A stretch of 64,000 nucleotides of DNA from Pogostemon cablin (Eukaryota > Streptophyta > Magnoliopsida > Lamiales > Lamiaceae): assembly GCA_023678885.1 (NCBI GenBank), contig CM043013.1, positions 12,308,791-12,372,790 of the forward strand, written 5' to 3'. This document shows positions 21,911 to 32,805 of this stretch, piece after piece. The notes under the pieces are model-generated. The model was not told the DNA's origin. It saw only the letters and a list, made by a program, of their open reading frames with translations, and did not search any database. Position 1 is the stretch's first letter, and every line of letters begins with the position of its first letter. Position numbers and translations under genes: made by a program.

Positions 21911-23327
21911 GGGCAAAGGGTCAAGTTTGACCCTTATCTTACTCTATGAGATGAAATTGGAGCCTCAACTATATTTTTGTTCATTCAAATCCTTTATCTA
22001 TTTAAATGAGATCAACTAACTCCTTTTAGAAAATTTAAGGGCAAAGGTTCATCAAGCCCTCCATCTTACTACTTTTAATCAAATAAACCCTCACCTAAAA
22101 TGGTTTATTCATTTATGCACACATTTTTTTATTTTAATATATCAAATGTAACCATTTTTCCAAAAAAAATAAACATAAAAGAACTTTTGTTAATTTTTTT
22201 TAAACTACCCATTTCCTAAATATTAACTAATTTTTCCTAAATTTCTAATATAATTAAGCGCTAATATAATCGTTATTTTCTTTGTTGCTGCTCCTTTTTC
22301 CCCCTTGAACGTTATTCCTTTCTTTTATTATTATTTTTTTCATAATTTTTTTTAACTTTTATAATTAATCTTCTTCTTTTTATTTATTCTCTAGAAACTA
22401 CGTAGTATTTGAATTTTTTTAATCCTCTAGTAATCTTTTAATCCGTTTTTATGTAATATTATTGATACAATGCATTGAATTAAACTCTACAAATTATTTA
22501 TAAAATAATTATAATTAAGTAATTATCGTCTTTTTTAATGCATGCATCACTTTTTTATTAAAATTATAATTATTTTTTATTTGACATAAATGAAATAGTT
22601 TAATTGAATAATTATTAATTTTCTTTTATTGATATAATTTTCTTTTAAAATATTATCACTTTGGATTTTTCATGTAAAATGTTCATGAATAAAATAATTT
22701 AATTAATAGTTATAATTTTTTCTTGATCACATATAATGTTTTATGAAAATTGTTATCATATTTATTTGATATAGATATTATACATGAAATAATTTAATCG
22801 AACCGATATCAATTTTCCTTATCATTACATATTACTTTTATAATCTTTTTTAATCTTTTCTTAATTATTTAAATTTCATAATTTTTTACTTTAAAATATA
22901 TCTATTCAAAATTATTTTGTAAATATATAATATACGTTTTTGTTATTAAATATATAATAATAATACATTAAATAAAATAGGATGATTAAAATTAATAATA
23001 AAAAAAATTGAGAAATTCAGGAAAAATGAGGTGGCTTAAAAATGGGCGTGACTTGTAAATTTATATGTTTATTTTGTAGAAGACAGGAGGTATGTATATG
23101 TGATATACTATTTATTATAAAAGAAAGGGTTTAATAGCTTAAAAAACAGATGAAGGGTTTAGTTGTTTCAATGGTGTAAAATAGAGTGTTTATTTCATTT
23201 TTATAAAAGGATAAGGGGTTCAACTGATCCAATCTAATACGAATAAGGATTTAAACGAATAAAAAATAAGATTAGGGGCTTATTTGATCTCACCGAATAA
23301 GATGGAGGGTCAAATTGACCCTTTCCC
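21911..23327. mobile_element. Non-autonomous MULE with inverted ends of about 110 bp
   Basis: Left GGGCAAAGGGTCAAGTTTGA...CTTATCTTAC is matched on - at the right by GGGAAAGGGTCAATTTGACC...TCCATCTTAT. Similarity continues through AAATCCTT...GATCAACT. The flanks CTTTGGTCA (21902-21910) and TTTTAGTCA (23328-23336) agree at 7 of 9 and differ only by transitions, fitting a Mutator-type duplication. The interior is AT-rich with no gene. A second, inner GGGCAAAGGTTCATCAAGCC at 22031 suggests a duplicated end. Confidence 0.75.
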
Positions 23328-24086
23328 TTTTAGTCAAACTATATTTATATACTTTCCAAGTAAAAAATAACATCATTTCATGGAAAATATAAAAGGAAAT
23401 TGATTACAACTCATTCTCTCTTATAAAAATAAATTTGTGTCAATTACTAAGTACAATTTAAATATTTAAATAACTACTAGATATACTAAGTAAATTACAT
23501 TAATTATCAATACAAATTGAATGCATAAAATACTATTTTTATCCTTATTTTAATTGTATATTCAAATATTAATTTAAATGTGTGATGCAAAAAGATAACG
23601 TATCACACAAATTTTTTCACAAAAATAGGGGAGAGATAACGCATACTATATTAATATGTCATCTGCATCAACATCTGAAAACATCTGAATACATTGCATA
23701 CAAATATTTTTGAATACAATTCATTGCCTTCAATTAATTCTGAATACATTGCGTACAACTATTTTTGAATACATTTAGTTATTTTGGATTGTGATTATTA
23801 ATGGTTAATTATCCACTATATTAGAAAAAAATACTCCAAGAACAAGTCGCCTGGATAGCTCGGATTCGCCCTCTGATCACATTCACATTGTATATTTTTG
23901 TATATTTGTATTCAAATTTTATGTATTCAGAAATTTTTATGTTCAAATTTTATGTATTAATTTTTTTAATATATTGTGTTCAGAAATTATATATTTTGTG
24001 TTTAGAAGTTTACTTAATTTATTGATGTTCATAATTTATGTATTTAAAAATATTTATTTTTAATATGACGGTGTTCAGAAATTATA
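23328..24086. other. No gene recognised
   Basis: AT-rich sequence with short imperfect repeats of ATTCAAATTTTATGTATT and TGAATACATT. No element ends or coding frame recognised. Confidence 0.5.
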
Positions 24087-24313
24087 CTCCATTCGTCTCT
24101 CCTTAAGAGGGTCATTTGCTTTATGGCACATAAATTAAGGAGTATTATTATTTAATGTGTAGTGGGTAGTTGTATTAGTAGGAGTGTGAGTCCCAACATT
24201 TAATTGTATTAGAGGAGGTGTGGGGGTCCCATGTGTTTAAAAAAGGAAAGGGAACTCTTTGGGTGGGACGACAAAAATGGAAAAATAGCCCTCTTAACCT
24301 GGGACGGAGGGAG
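24087..24313. mobile_element. Stowaway-type MITE
   Basis: Starts CTCCATTCGTCTCTCCTTAA and ends inverted TTAACCTGGGACGGAGGGAG, with TA at both flanks. About 227 bp. Confidence 0.88.
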
Positions 24314-24689
24314 TATACTGTATTTTGTATTAAGAAATTAACTTACACATAATCTGCAGATGTATGGGGTAACGTAATATATATATATTTTATCTATGCG
24401 TAATGTATTTAGGGGTAATTTAAACTTTTTATAGAATAATTTTATAATAGTTAGTAATAAAATATATATTATGTATTTACTAGTAATATTATAGTATATC
24501 TTGTACTAGATAGTAATAAATCTAATAAATTTATACTTTTCTCATTAATTATTTTAGAACTATATCTTCATTTTTTTTTTTTAATAAAACTCACTCAATT
24601 CAATAATTTTTATAATGCACTTTAACTAAAATAACATCTGCCCGGCCACTTAATAAAAACAACAAACCTTACAATTTATATACTGACAA

Positions 24690-24960
24690 AGTATGTTTAT
24701 ACGTTATGACAGGTGAAATATGTTAAAGTATGAATACTATATAGATAAAATAGTATTTATTGATATTTAAAGTATATTTTTTTAAACTATGATAAATAAT
24801 CATAAAAATATATTCTTTGGTGTTATAAACTAATTTACTATTAATATACATTAACTACCAATAAACATATTTACCTATAAAATAAGCATATTTTATTAAT
24901 GAGTAAATCTATTTGCAACTTGTTTTCAATCTGTCTCACAAGAAAATGTCTCAATTCAAA
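24690..24960. repeat. Diverged AGTATGTTTAATG-family repeat
   Basis: AAAGTATGTTTATACG...AATTTACTATTAATATACAT...ACCAATAAACATATTTACC...CTGTCTCACAAG follows the order of the better copies at 34232-34495 and 34738-35250. Confidence 0.45.
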
Positions 24961-24992
24961 AATAATACTAAGTTAATTACTTAAAGAAAAAA

Positions 24993-25058
24993 GGCAAAGA
25001 CTTGAGTAAGATCGTCTCACAGATCTCCTTGTGTGAGACGGATCACCCATTAACCCAA
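24993..25058. repeat. Short GAGACGG repeat, target of a MITE insertion
   Basis: It reads AAAGACTTGAGTAAGATCGT then CTTGTGTGAGACGGATCACC and CATTAACCCAA. The last 11 bases are duplicated beyond the MITE that follows. Confidence 0.6.
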
Positions 25059-25306
25059 GAGTAGGTCTTGGGTGAGATCGTCTCACATGAGACCATTTTT
25101 CACGTTTTAAAATAGTTATCACTTTCGCTATAAATTATTATCACTTTCGTTATAAATTGTTATCACTTTTTATTTATACTATAAATTGTTAATGAAATAA
25201 CATTATCACTTTTCATTGATTTATTATCACTTTCCTATATAAAAGTTATCACTTTCTGGCCGTCTCACGTAAGCCCTTACGTGAGACGGTCTTACACAAG
25301 TCTTTG
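25059..25306. mobile_element. GAGACCGTCTCAC MITE, copy b (complete)
   Basis: A perfect 11-bp direct repeat CATTAACCCAA flanks it (25048-25058 and 25307-25317). The interior has TTATCACTTTC words. Near the right end CCGTCTCACGTAAG and CTTACGTGAGACGG form a 14-bp perfect hairpin stem (25263-25289). The length and target duplication point to a MULE-derived MITE. Confidence 0.85.
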
Positions 25307-25460
25307 CATTAACCCAATTATAAAAATTTTAAGGGCCCTTTTTGGTTGTGATCAAATTAAAAAATTGAAAAATTAATTAATGAAAGGAAAATAATTGGGT
25401 TTAAATATTTTTAAAGGTCTCTGTTTGGTTATTCTCAAAATAAAAAATTAATTATGAAAA

Positions 25461-25854
25461 GGAAAAATTACTTATAGGTACATACTTTGTACCCATAATT
25501 AATGTGAGATGCATTGATTTAAAAAAATTACTCTCACATACAAAATATTAAAGTAAAATACCAAATATAACCCTAAACCCATACACTTTTAAACCACAAA
25601 ACCTAAACCCTCACCTACCGTCGGACTGCTGCCGGCCGATCGTCGGACCTCCACCGGACCACCACACTTTTTTGCTGCACACACTTTTTTTACTGCACAC
25701 GAACTTTTGCTGCACACAAACATTTATGTGCAGCACATTGTAAGGGTAATATTGGAATATCATTATATATTTATGCAGTTATTAGTAATATTTTTTTATG
25801 TTTGTATCTCATAATAATTAAGGATTTTTTAGTGTACCTAGTAGTAATCCTCTC
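25461..25854. mobile_element. Small MULE-type MITE with GC-rich core, copy B
   Basis: A perfect 9-bp duplication TTATGAAAA flanks it (25452-25460 and 25855-25863). The ends GGAAAAATTACTTATAGGTA and GAGAGGATTACTACTAGGTA (right end on -) are inverted repeats. The core (about 25615-25665) has CCGTCGGAC and CCGGCCGATCG words like copy A at 13482 but is shorter. Confidence 0.88.
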
Positions 25855-25969
25855 TTATGAAAATAAATTAATGGAGCATTATATATATTTTTTATTATTT
25901 AAAAATGTAATGATTTTATTTTTTTTATTCATTTAATTTATTTTTTAATTTAAATATTACTATAAATTT

Positions 25970-26400
25970 ATAAAATGTAATAATATGTGATAACTTTTTA
26001 TAAAAATTAAAGAAAACTGATAATTCAATTGACGAAAAGTGATAACAGTGTTGTGAACTATTTCACGAACAATTTATAAAATAAATGCAACGTGATAATA
26101 TTTTAAATAAAAATTGATAACATTTTTAATAAAATGTGATAACTAATTATCAAAATTTACTTTACAAATAATTTATAGAAGGGAACGGATAAAACGTGAT
26201 AATATTTTTTATAAAAAAAAGTGATTCTTAATCAAAGAAAAATTATACCCGTATAATTAAATTATTTCATCAAAATTCATTGAAATAATAAAAAGTTATA
26301 TTATTTTTAATAAAAAGTGATAAATGATAAACAAAAAGTGATAGCCGTTTAATTAAATTATTTTATGAATTATTCGTATGATGAATAAAATTTTTCAATA
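25970..26400 (-). repeat. GTGATAA-word array, mirror of 14060-14820
   Basis: About ten AAAGTGATAA-like words at irregular spacing. On - they read TTATCACTTT as in the array at 14060. Confidence 0.55.
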
Positions 26401-26465
26401 TTTTTTTTTAGACTGATAGTAAAATAGTTGAACTATTTAAACAAAAATTACAAATAGTATTTTTA

Positions 26466-26502
26466 TTATTGAATAAATAATAATAATAATAATAATAATA
26501 AA
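26466..26502. repeat. (TAA)n microsatellite
   Basis: A run of about ten AAT/TAA trinucleotides. Confidence 0.85.
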
Positions 26503-26625
26503 AGATTATAATTTTTATTAAAAAAGTGAACAATATTTGATTTGAAACAGCATTTTGTAATTTGCGACTTCCGCGCAGCGTAGGGTGTTAAGTCACTGTT
26601 AATTACCAACAAAACACGCCCCTGA

Positions 26626-27196
26626 TTTTTTTTAACTCATTTTTATTTTTTATTTTTATTTTATATTAATGAATAGGGTAAGATTCGTCTCACATAAGAA
26701 GATTTGTGAGACAATCTCATACAAGACTTATTCAAGGAAAAAAGTAATTTCTTTTTTTTCTCTTTAGCTACACACCTACAATAAAAGTGAATTTATAGAT
26801 GAAGTATTAAACAAACACAAAGATTATCTAGTATTACCTTTTAAGGATAAGAAAGGACTGTCATTACACAAGATTGTTATTGTCATATGCACAACAATTA
26901 GAAACATCTCTAAAAAGTAGTTAGAATTTCCAATTATATTATAGACTAACAATTTGTCATGAATAAAAATAACATTATTCTACATGAAATTAATCCCGTG
27001 CAATACTCTAATAAAACCCAAAATCAAATGATTTTTTAAATTTATTTGAAAATGATTGAATTTTAGTATCACGAATCTTGTATTTTAATTGATGGGATAT
27101 ATGCATATATACACATCATATGTATAGTACTTTGGTGTTATATTTTTTAAAACACACGTTAGATAAGTATTACGCAGTAAAAAGAAAATTTGAGTA
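26626..27196. other. No gene recognised
   Basis: AT-rich. It holds one short GAGACGG-type relic (about 26684-26735) and nothing else that I can support. Confidence 0.5.
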
Positions 27197-27600
27197 TTTT
27201 TTTTGGAGTTATCCTTCTCTTTTATAGTATAAATTTTACTTATACCCTATCATAAATTTGATTTTTTTTTTTTTTTTGGAGTTATCCTTCTCTTTTATAC
27301 TCCCTCCGTCCCATTGAAGTTGGTATAATTTTTTTCGGCAAGAAGATTAAGGAGTATAATAATTTAATATAAAATGAAGTAAAGTGAAGTGAGAGAAATA
27401 ATATTTAATGTGTAGTAGGTAGTTGTATTAGAAGTGATATGTGGGGCCCATGAGAATAGATTAATTGTTTTTGTGTGAGTCCAATATATTAAAAAGGAAA
27501 TGTGTCAACTTTAGTGGGACAAACCAAAAAGAAAAGTGTGTCAACTTCTATGGGACGGAGGAAGTAGTATAAATTTTACTTATGCCCTATCATTCACCTA
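27197..27600. repeat. Tandem duplication in which one copy was hit by a MITE
   Basis: GGAGTTATCCTTCTCTTTTA is followed directly by TAGTATAAATTTTACTTA in the first copy (about 27208-27252). In the second (27278-27300 and 27563-27595) the same two parts are separated by a Stowaway MITE. The first copy is the unoccupied version of the insertion site. Confidence 0.85.
27300..27564. mobile_element. Stowaway-type MITE with its empty site next to it
   Basis: Starts CTCCCTCCGTCCCATTGAAG and ends inverted CTTCTATGGGACGGAGGAAG. The TA duplication is confirmed by the duplicated empty site upstream. About 265 bp. Confidence 0.92.
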
Positions 27601-27649
27601 CTGGTTTGCAATAAAAAATGTAGTATAATGAGAGAAGTACCGTACATTG

Positions 27650-27856
27650 TTCCTTTTAAATTAAGTACACCCTCCAAGATCTCCATTTTATCATATTTGA
27701 CGTCCTATTTAAAGGTTCTAATTTTCCCCGTTTAGTAAAAATGGCCCACCACTATCCACCATATCCTTCTAATATAACTACCCAAGATATATAAAATAAT
27801 AATATTCCTTAATTTACGTGCAAAAAGTAAACGGCCACCCCCGAGACCGAAGGAGT
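27650..27856. mobile_element. Diverged Stowaway-like MITE
   Basis: The internal order matches other copies (TTTAGTAAAAATGGCCCACC, ATATAACTACCCA, TAATTTACGTGCAAAAAGTA) and it ends in GACCGAAGGAGTA. The left end is degraded. Confidence 0.5.
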
Positions 27857-28494
27857 ATTTTATTCTGTCTAAATCCATTTTAATTAATTAACATATATAA
27901 TGTTCATAAATTTCAACCCACCTAATTTTATTTTTTTAATCAGGAATGGAATTAATTTTATTAATAATAAGAATTTAATTAGATATGAGAGATACCCATA
28001 CATATCTTAAGTCAGATGTAAAATAGATGCATCTAGTATTTAATTACTATACACCTAGTTGAGAAAGTGAGTTTCACAATGTGTGAATAAATTAATGAAA
28101 AACTTTAGGAAGACATAACTGAAGACAAGCAAAAAAGTTAAAGAATTAGTTGAGGTTAAAGGGCTCTTTTAACCTAATTCGTCCCTTATTGATTGAGTCC
28201 ACACATCCAATCACACTTTACTTAATAATTAAATAAGGATCCGATTTTTTAATGGTCATTGAAAAAGTACAATTTAAAATAGCCACATCTCTTAAAATCA
28301 ATTTTTACTAGCCACTTTTAAGTGGACTCCCCAAATTACCCCATAACTGTCAGGTAAAGGACGAAAATAATGGGGTCATCATCATGTCATTTTTGACTGC
28401 AGTAAATGGGGGGAGGGTGGACCACATTTAAAGTTTTTAAATTTTGAATTTAAGATTTTGGATGGGATTGGTGGGGTACATCATTAAATCCATT

Positions 28495-28560
28495 TTCACC
28501 TTTTTTTCTTTCTTTCTTTCTTTCTTTCTCTCTCATCTTTCGTCCAACATTCTCTCTCTT
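28495..28560 (+). promoter_or_regulatory. CT-rich leader with a (CTTT)n microsatellite
   Basis: A pyrimidine-rich stretch (TTTCTTTCTTTC repeated, then TCTCTCTTCTTCTC) occurs about 100-150 bases before the proposed start exon, as in many plant 5' leaders. It probably belongs to the promoter or 5' UTR of the DUF1985 gene. Confidence 0.5.
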
Positions 28561-28651
28561 CTTCTCTCCTTTCATCCCAGTATCAAGCACAGTGCATTTC
28601 TGGGTTTCTCTTCTCCATTTGCGGTCTCCCACGGTGCATTACACATTGGAA

Positions 28652-31075
28652 ATGGTAAATTTTTAGGTATGTATATAAGCAGTGTTGTTGGCATCTCTAA
28701 ATTAGTGTATAATATTTTTTAGGATTTTTTCGAGAATATTTCCACTACATTTTTTGTGGGTTTGTTCATATGTGTAAAATGTAAATTAATTTTGTATAAT
28801 ATTTCGTACATGTGGTTTGAAAATGTAATGCGTTGAATGTGACTTGATTGTGTATACATCACATGTAGGATGTTAGACCGCAGTGTGGTGTTAATTTTTT
28901 TTTTTGAACTTTTTGTTGGCCGAATAGGGGTATTGTCGTAGACTGAATAGAACAAAACTTTAGGCCGAATAGAACCAGTGTAGGCCGAATAGAGTAAAGT
29001 GTAGGAGTAATTACTTCGTAATTTTTTTAAATTTCGGTTGGCCGAATAGAGGTTTTTAGTAGGCCGAATAGAACAAATTTGTAGGCCGAATAGAACAAAT
29101 ATTTAGGCCGAATAGAACAAGTATAGGTCGAATAGAGCAAAGTGTAGGAGTAATTACTTTTTGACATTCTTTTAAATTTTGATAGGCCGAATAGAGGTTT
29201 TTAGTAGGCCGAATAGAACAAATCTTTAGGCCGAATAGAACAAGTGTGGACCGAATAGAGCAAGTGTGGACCTAATCTTTTTTGAAATTTGTCTGAAATT
29301 TTAGTTGGCCGAATATAGGTTTTTGTAGGCCGAATAGAACAAATCTGTAGGTCGAATAGAATAAGTGTAGGCCGAATAGAGCAATGTTTATGAGTTTTGA
29401 ATTTTTTTGGAAATGGTTGGCTGGTTAGAATAAGAGCATATTTGGTAGGGCGAATAGAGCAATTTCGGTAGGCCGAATAGAACAATTTGTAGGCCGAATA
29501 GAAGGAACTGTAGGCCGAATATAACAAATGTTTGAGTGTGCAAATATTTGGTCAGTGGCTGCAATGAACTTATACTTATTTTGTCCGTACTTATGACTTT
29601 CTGTCTTATCTAGCAAAAATTTTATTTGTGCAGGGTGAGTGGAAGCGTCAATCTATGCAGGGCCAGAACTGCAGTATACATAATTACTGCAAACCAGGAG
29701 TTGTGATGGAAATTATTCGTACACAGTTAACTAGGGTTGGGGGTAATGCGGAGGAGATGTTTAGGAGAACATGCTTTGGTCATTACTGGAATCTCAACGA
29801 TGATTGGAACGTGAATGCTCATCTCCACAGTCTCATGACGCGGGAGATTACATTTAGTGGGGACGATCTCACTGCTAGATATTTTCAGGTTGGTAATGAG
29901 TGTCTTATATTTAGCAAGGTAGAGTTCATGAGGATAATGGGACTCTGCTTTCGGGATAGACTCGGGTTCGATCCGAATTTATCGTATCAGATCCCGATTG
30001 ATGGGGTTTACGATAGGTATTATGGTCAGGGCGAGAGACCATTAGTCAGTCAGATTGCTAGTGACTTTGAAGGCAGAAGATTTAGACATGTTAGCCCCGA
30101 GAACGCGGTTAAAATTGCCAAGGTGCTGTTGGTGTACTATTTTATCCTTGGATTGGATGTCACCAAGGTGGGTGTGGACAACTGGGTCTGGGAGTTAGTA
30201 GAGGACGAACAGAGATGGGATTTGTTCCCTTGGGGGCAGGTCAGTTATATGACGCTGCTGCACTTTATGGACAATATTTTGACCAAACTTCCAGCTAAAG
30301 CAAACCCCGATAAGTACAGATACCACTTTTACGGGTGCACATTTGCGCTCCAGGTACGTGTTTTAGTAGATTGCATAAAATTATAGTGTATTATCAATTT
30401 CAGCAACATTAATTATCTAACATAAGTGCTTTACGGGTGACAGGTTTGGACGTACGAGCATCTACCTGCCCTTGCTGCATGGTATGGCCATGTCCCTGAC
30501 GATAGAGTGGATCTAAGGCCACTTTGCCTTCGATGGGTATTTCATAAAGTGAAGAGGGTCGATAGAAATCTATTTAATCGGGTATAATTATATTATTTAA
30601 TCCATTTAGGTGAAGACAAATCAGTGATATTGTATCTAAATGTATTGGTTTTTTTTTTCATCAGAATCTTGATGTGGTGAATTTTCCGCGTGTTCTCGCT
30701 ATTGAGCGTACAAAGGGGTATTGGATTGGCATAGAGGATGATCCTTTGGAGGGGTTGATCATGAGGCTGTACACCAAGTCATATTCTAACCCAAGACGAA
30801 AGTTCGTCCGGGGGCCTGAGTACTCACATCTGGAGCAGCAGACCGCTCACGATCCCACTAGTAATCCATGGGATCGTCAGTATTATTTGGGTGTGGACGT
30901 TGATGATCGGTGGCAGGGCCAGCGTACGGATGATCCTGCAGCTTGGACGTCAAATTGGGATCAGCATTCTTACCGACCTCCCTATACTCATAGCCCTGAG
31001 CACAGTGGACACACTTCAGGGGAGACAAGGTACGCTGAGCCTAGTTCTTATGACAGCATCGGCTTCAACATCTAG
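28652..31075 (+). CDS. DUF1985 (MULE-associated) protein gene, apparently intact, spliced
   Basis: Function unknown; DUF1985 proteins are mostly encoded by plant MULEs, often fused to a Ulp1-like protease. Proposed exons: 28652-28654 (ATG, donor GTAAAT), 29634-30353, 30444-30581 and 30665-31075. Splice sites are GTGCAG, CAG|GTACGT, GACAG, G|GTATAA and ATCAG. All junctions are in phase 0 and no stop occurs in about 423 codons. Visible features: FRRTCFGHYW (DUF1985 start), FQVGNECLIFSKVEFMRIMGL, then VWTYEHLPALAAWYGH, as in family members. The C-terminus (about 100 residues) is hydrophilic and rich in Ser, His, Tyr and Arg. No protease domain remains. The first exon is inferred; an alternative start is the ATG at 29655. 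The intron 28655-29633 holds a repeat array. Unlike the related gene at 5939-8532, it is not damaged. Confidence 0.68.
28915..29535 (+). repeat. Array of about 21 GGCCGAATAGAACAA motifs (left, sense)
   Basis: The 11-mer core GGCCGAATAGA, usually followed by ACAA or GCAA, recurs every 20-40 bases, with larger units of about 125-150 bp that each begin TTGGCCGAATAGAGGTTTTT. It lies in the proposed first intron of the DUF1985 gene. ORFs on - (29201-29616) merely translate the repeat (CSIRPT and LFYSAY peptides). Confidence 0.95.
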
Positions 31076-31537
31076 ACATTCTCTAAAACCAGAACACTGC
31101 ATCTCTGAGGCTGAACTATACTCCACATTCAAATCAAAATCAGGCCTCCCACTAGAATGTGCCCTCGTACGTGGGTCATTGCTCGTACCACCACTTCGGT
31201 CATCATAACCTATCCCTGAAATCATACTACTCCCTGCACCCGTGATAGGACGGAGTGTCACATACACCATTCCTACATCAACACAGTTGAACACTTCTGC
31301 AACACGTGCATCATTCTTTATCTTATATTTAGACAAACGGCCATCGTAATCAACTAGAGAATGAACTACATAACCCCAGTGCCCCAAATCAGCTTGTACT
31401 ATGTCATGAATTTCTTTTAGCAAACTACTATAACACAAGCTATCCTCTGGCAAGAATAACCAGTTCACCACTCCACCTGTGTATTGCAACCCTTCCCAAG
31501 CTCCACCCCAACACATCCCAACTTTTTTATAACTCAT
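31016..31537 (-). pseudogene. MULE transposase N-terminal fragment (PB1-like domain)
   Basis: The start at 31537 (MSYKKVGMCWGG) follows a 3' splice site (ATGTGCAG on -). A donor AAG|GTATGT at 32377 would define an upstream intron of 840 bases. The residues (GAWEGLQYTGGVV, LKEIHDIVQADLG, YDGRLSKYKIKND) are laid out as in the N-terminal PB1-like domain of mudrA-type transposases and correspond to the start of the copy at 8700-10959. About 170 residues remain open. The DDE core and SWIM finger are missing, apparently through a deletion that joined it to the DUF1985 gene near 31030-31075. It cannot catalyse transposition. Whether it is translated is unknown. Confidence 0.7.
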
Positions 31538-31635
31538 CTGCACATTTTTTCAAGAATAGTTTAATGACATCAACATTAAAACATTAGAAAATTAGTTGCA
31601 ACATTATTACATTAAAAAATTTGTACTCATATTGT

Positions 31636-32125
31636 ATTCTATTCGGTCAACAAATTAATGTATCCAGCCCTACACTGTTTTCAAAATTGGGCCTACCTTG
31701 ACACACCTTAAAAAGTCTCTGTATTTTTTCTTCTATTCGGCCTACTAAAATTGTTCTATTCGGCCTACATATTTTTTAAATTTGAAAAATTCGTGGAAAA
31801 TTTATTTCTTCTATTCGGCCTACGTCTTTCTATTCGGCCCACAGAGTTTGTCTATTCGGCCTACAAATGTTATTATATTCGGCCTACTAAGTTTCTGAAA
31901 TTAAGAGAATTTTTGGGCTATTCGGCCAGCGGTTGTTCTATTCGGCCCACCTAGTTGTTCTATTCGGCCCACTGAGTTTGTCTATTCGGCCTACAAATGT
32001 TGTTCTATTCGGCCTACTAAGTTTTTGAAATTAAGAGAATTTTTGGGCTATTCGGCCAACGGTTGTTCTATTCGACCCACCTAGTTGTTCTATTCGACCT
32101 ACTGCTCTTCACCCTGTTCGGCCTA
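31636..32125 (-). repeat. Array of about 16 GGCCGAATAGA motifs (right, sense on -)
   Basis: On + the motif reads TCTATTCGGCC. It includes two near-identical larger units (31846-31955 and 31979-32070, sharing CTAAGTTT(T/C)TGAAATTAAGA). It lies in the proposed leader intron of the - strand transposase gene, so its orientation relative to that gene equals that of the left array to its own gene. Confidence 0.95.
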
Positions 32126-32805
32126 CTCACCAGTGTTTAACAAAATTTTGAGAAGATTACTTAAAAAATACAATCTAACATGACTGGTGAAGATTTAAGA
32201 GAGAAAAACTTTTGGATGTTAAAAATTATTATACTCGGCATATAATTTTTTCTATTCTATTATAAAAACGTTGAATAATTAGAATACACTCATGAGGCAT
32301 GTCAAAATTATAAAATTAGGGCATTCATAACTATAAAATTAAGGCATTCATAACTGTTAAAACAAGTTTAAACATACCTTGTACAGCTGCTCCCCAAAAT
32401 CTCACACCTCTCTAAAAATACTAGAAATTTGCTCCCGAATGGTCTCCCAAATGCTCAACCTCTAAAATAATTAGTACAAAATTGTTTTATAAATGTTGGA
32501 CGACCACCCTCATTTCCACTATTTGTATGGATATGAGGGATCACATGCCTACATAGGAGTACTAGGTAGTGGTAGTTGTACTTCCACACTTTATTCAGAA
32601 ATAAAGAGGAATCCGATTCCTTTACTGTATGTTTGGTACTTTTAGTCAAAAAGTAGAATCTCATTCTGTAGACATTGTGAAAAGTGGGTCCCCCTCAAGG
32701 GCATTTTTGTTCATTCCTTTAAAAGTGGCTAGAAAAAATTGTGTATAACATATGTGGCCACTTAAAATTACACTTAACCAATAGTGGTCACTTTTTGCCA
32801 TTTCC

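Larger units (their letters stand above)
25332..26625. mobile_element. Possible hAT-like non-autonomous element containing a MITE
   Basis: AGGGCCCTTTTTGGTTG at the left and, on -, AGGGGCGTGTTTTGTTGG at the right are loosely similar hAT-style ends. No 8-bp duplication was found. The interior includes the small MULE-type MITE (25461-25854) and a GTGATAA-rich array (25970-26400). Held with low confidence. Confidence 0.3.
28249..32805. mobile_element. MULE with convergent DUF1985 and transposase genes and intron-borne repeat arrays
   Basis: The ends form imperfect inverted repeats of about 90-100 bp. Left CAATTTAAAATAGCCACAT and TTTTTACTAGCCACTTTTAA correspond to right-end sequence on - (TAATTTTAAGTGGCCACAT, TTTTTTCTAGCCACTTTTAA). 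Between them lie a DUF1985 gene (+), a truncated mudrA-type gene (-) and two inward-facing arrays of GGCCGAATAGAACAA. The two genes meet tail to tail at 31016-31075, so the middle (transposase core, and any Ulp1 part) was deleted. It would need transposase from elsewhere. I could not define a 9-bp target duplication. Confidence 0.75.

Noticed and set aside
29201..29616. Repetitive ORFs on - (CSIRPT / LFYSAY peptides)
   Set aside because: Translation of the GGCCGAATAGA array in the antisense direction; no start context or domain.
28915..32125. CRISPR-like array impression of regularly recurring GGCCGAATAGA
   Set aside because: Motif is short, spacing irregular, orientation mirrored between the two arrays, and the context is a plant transposon.
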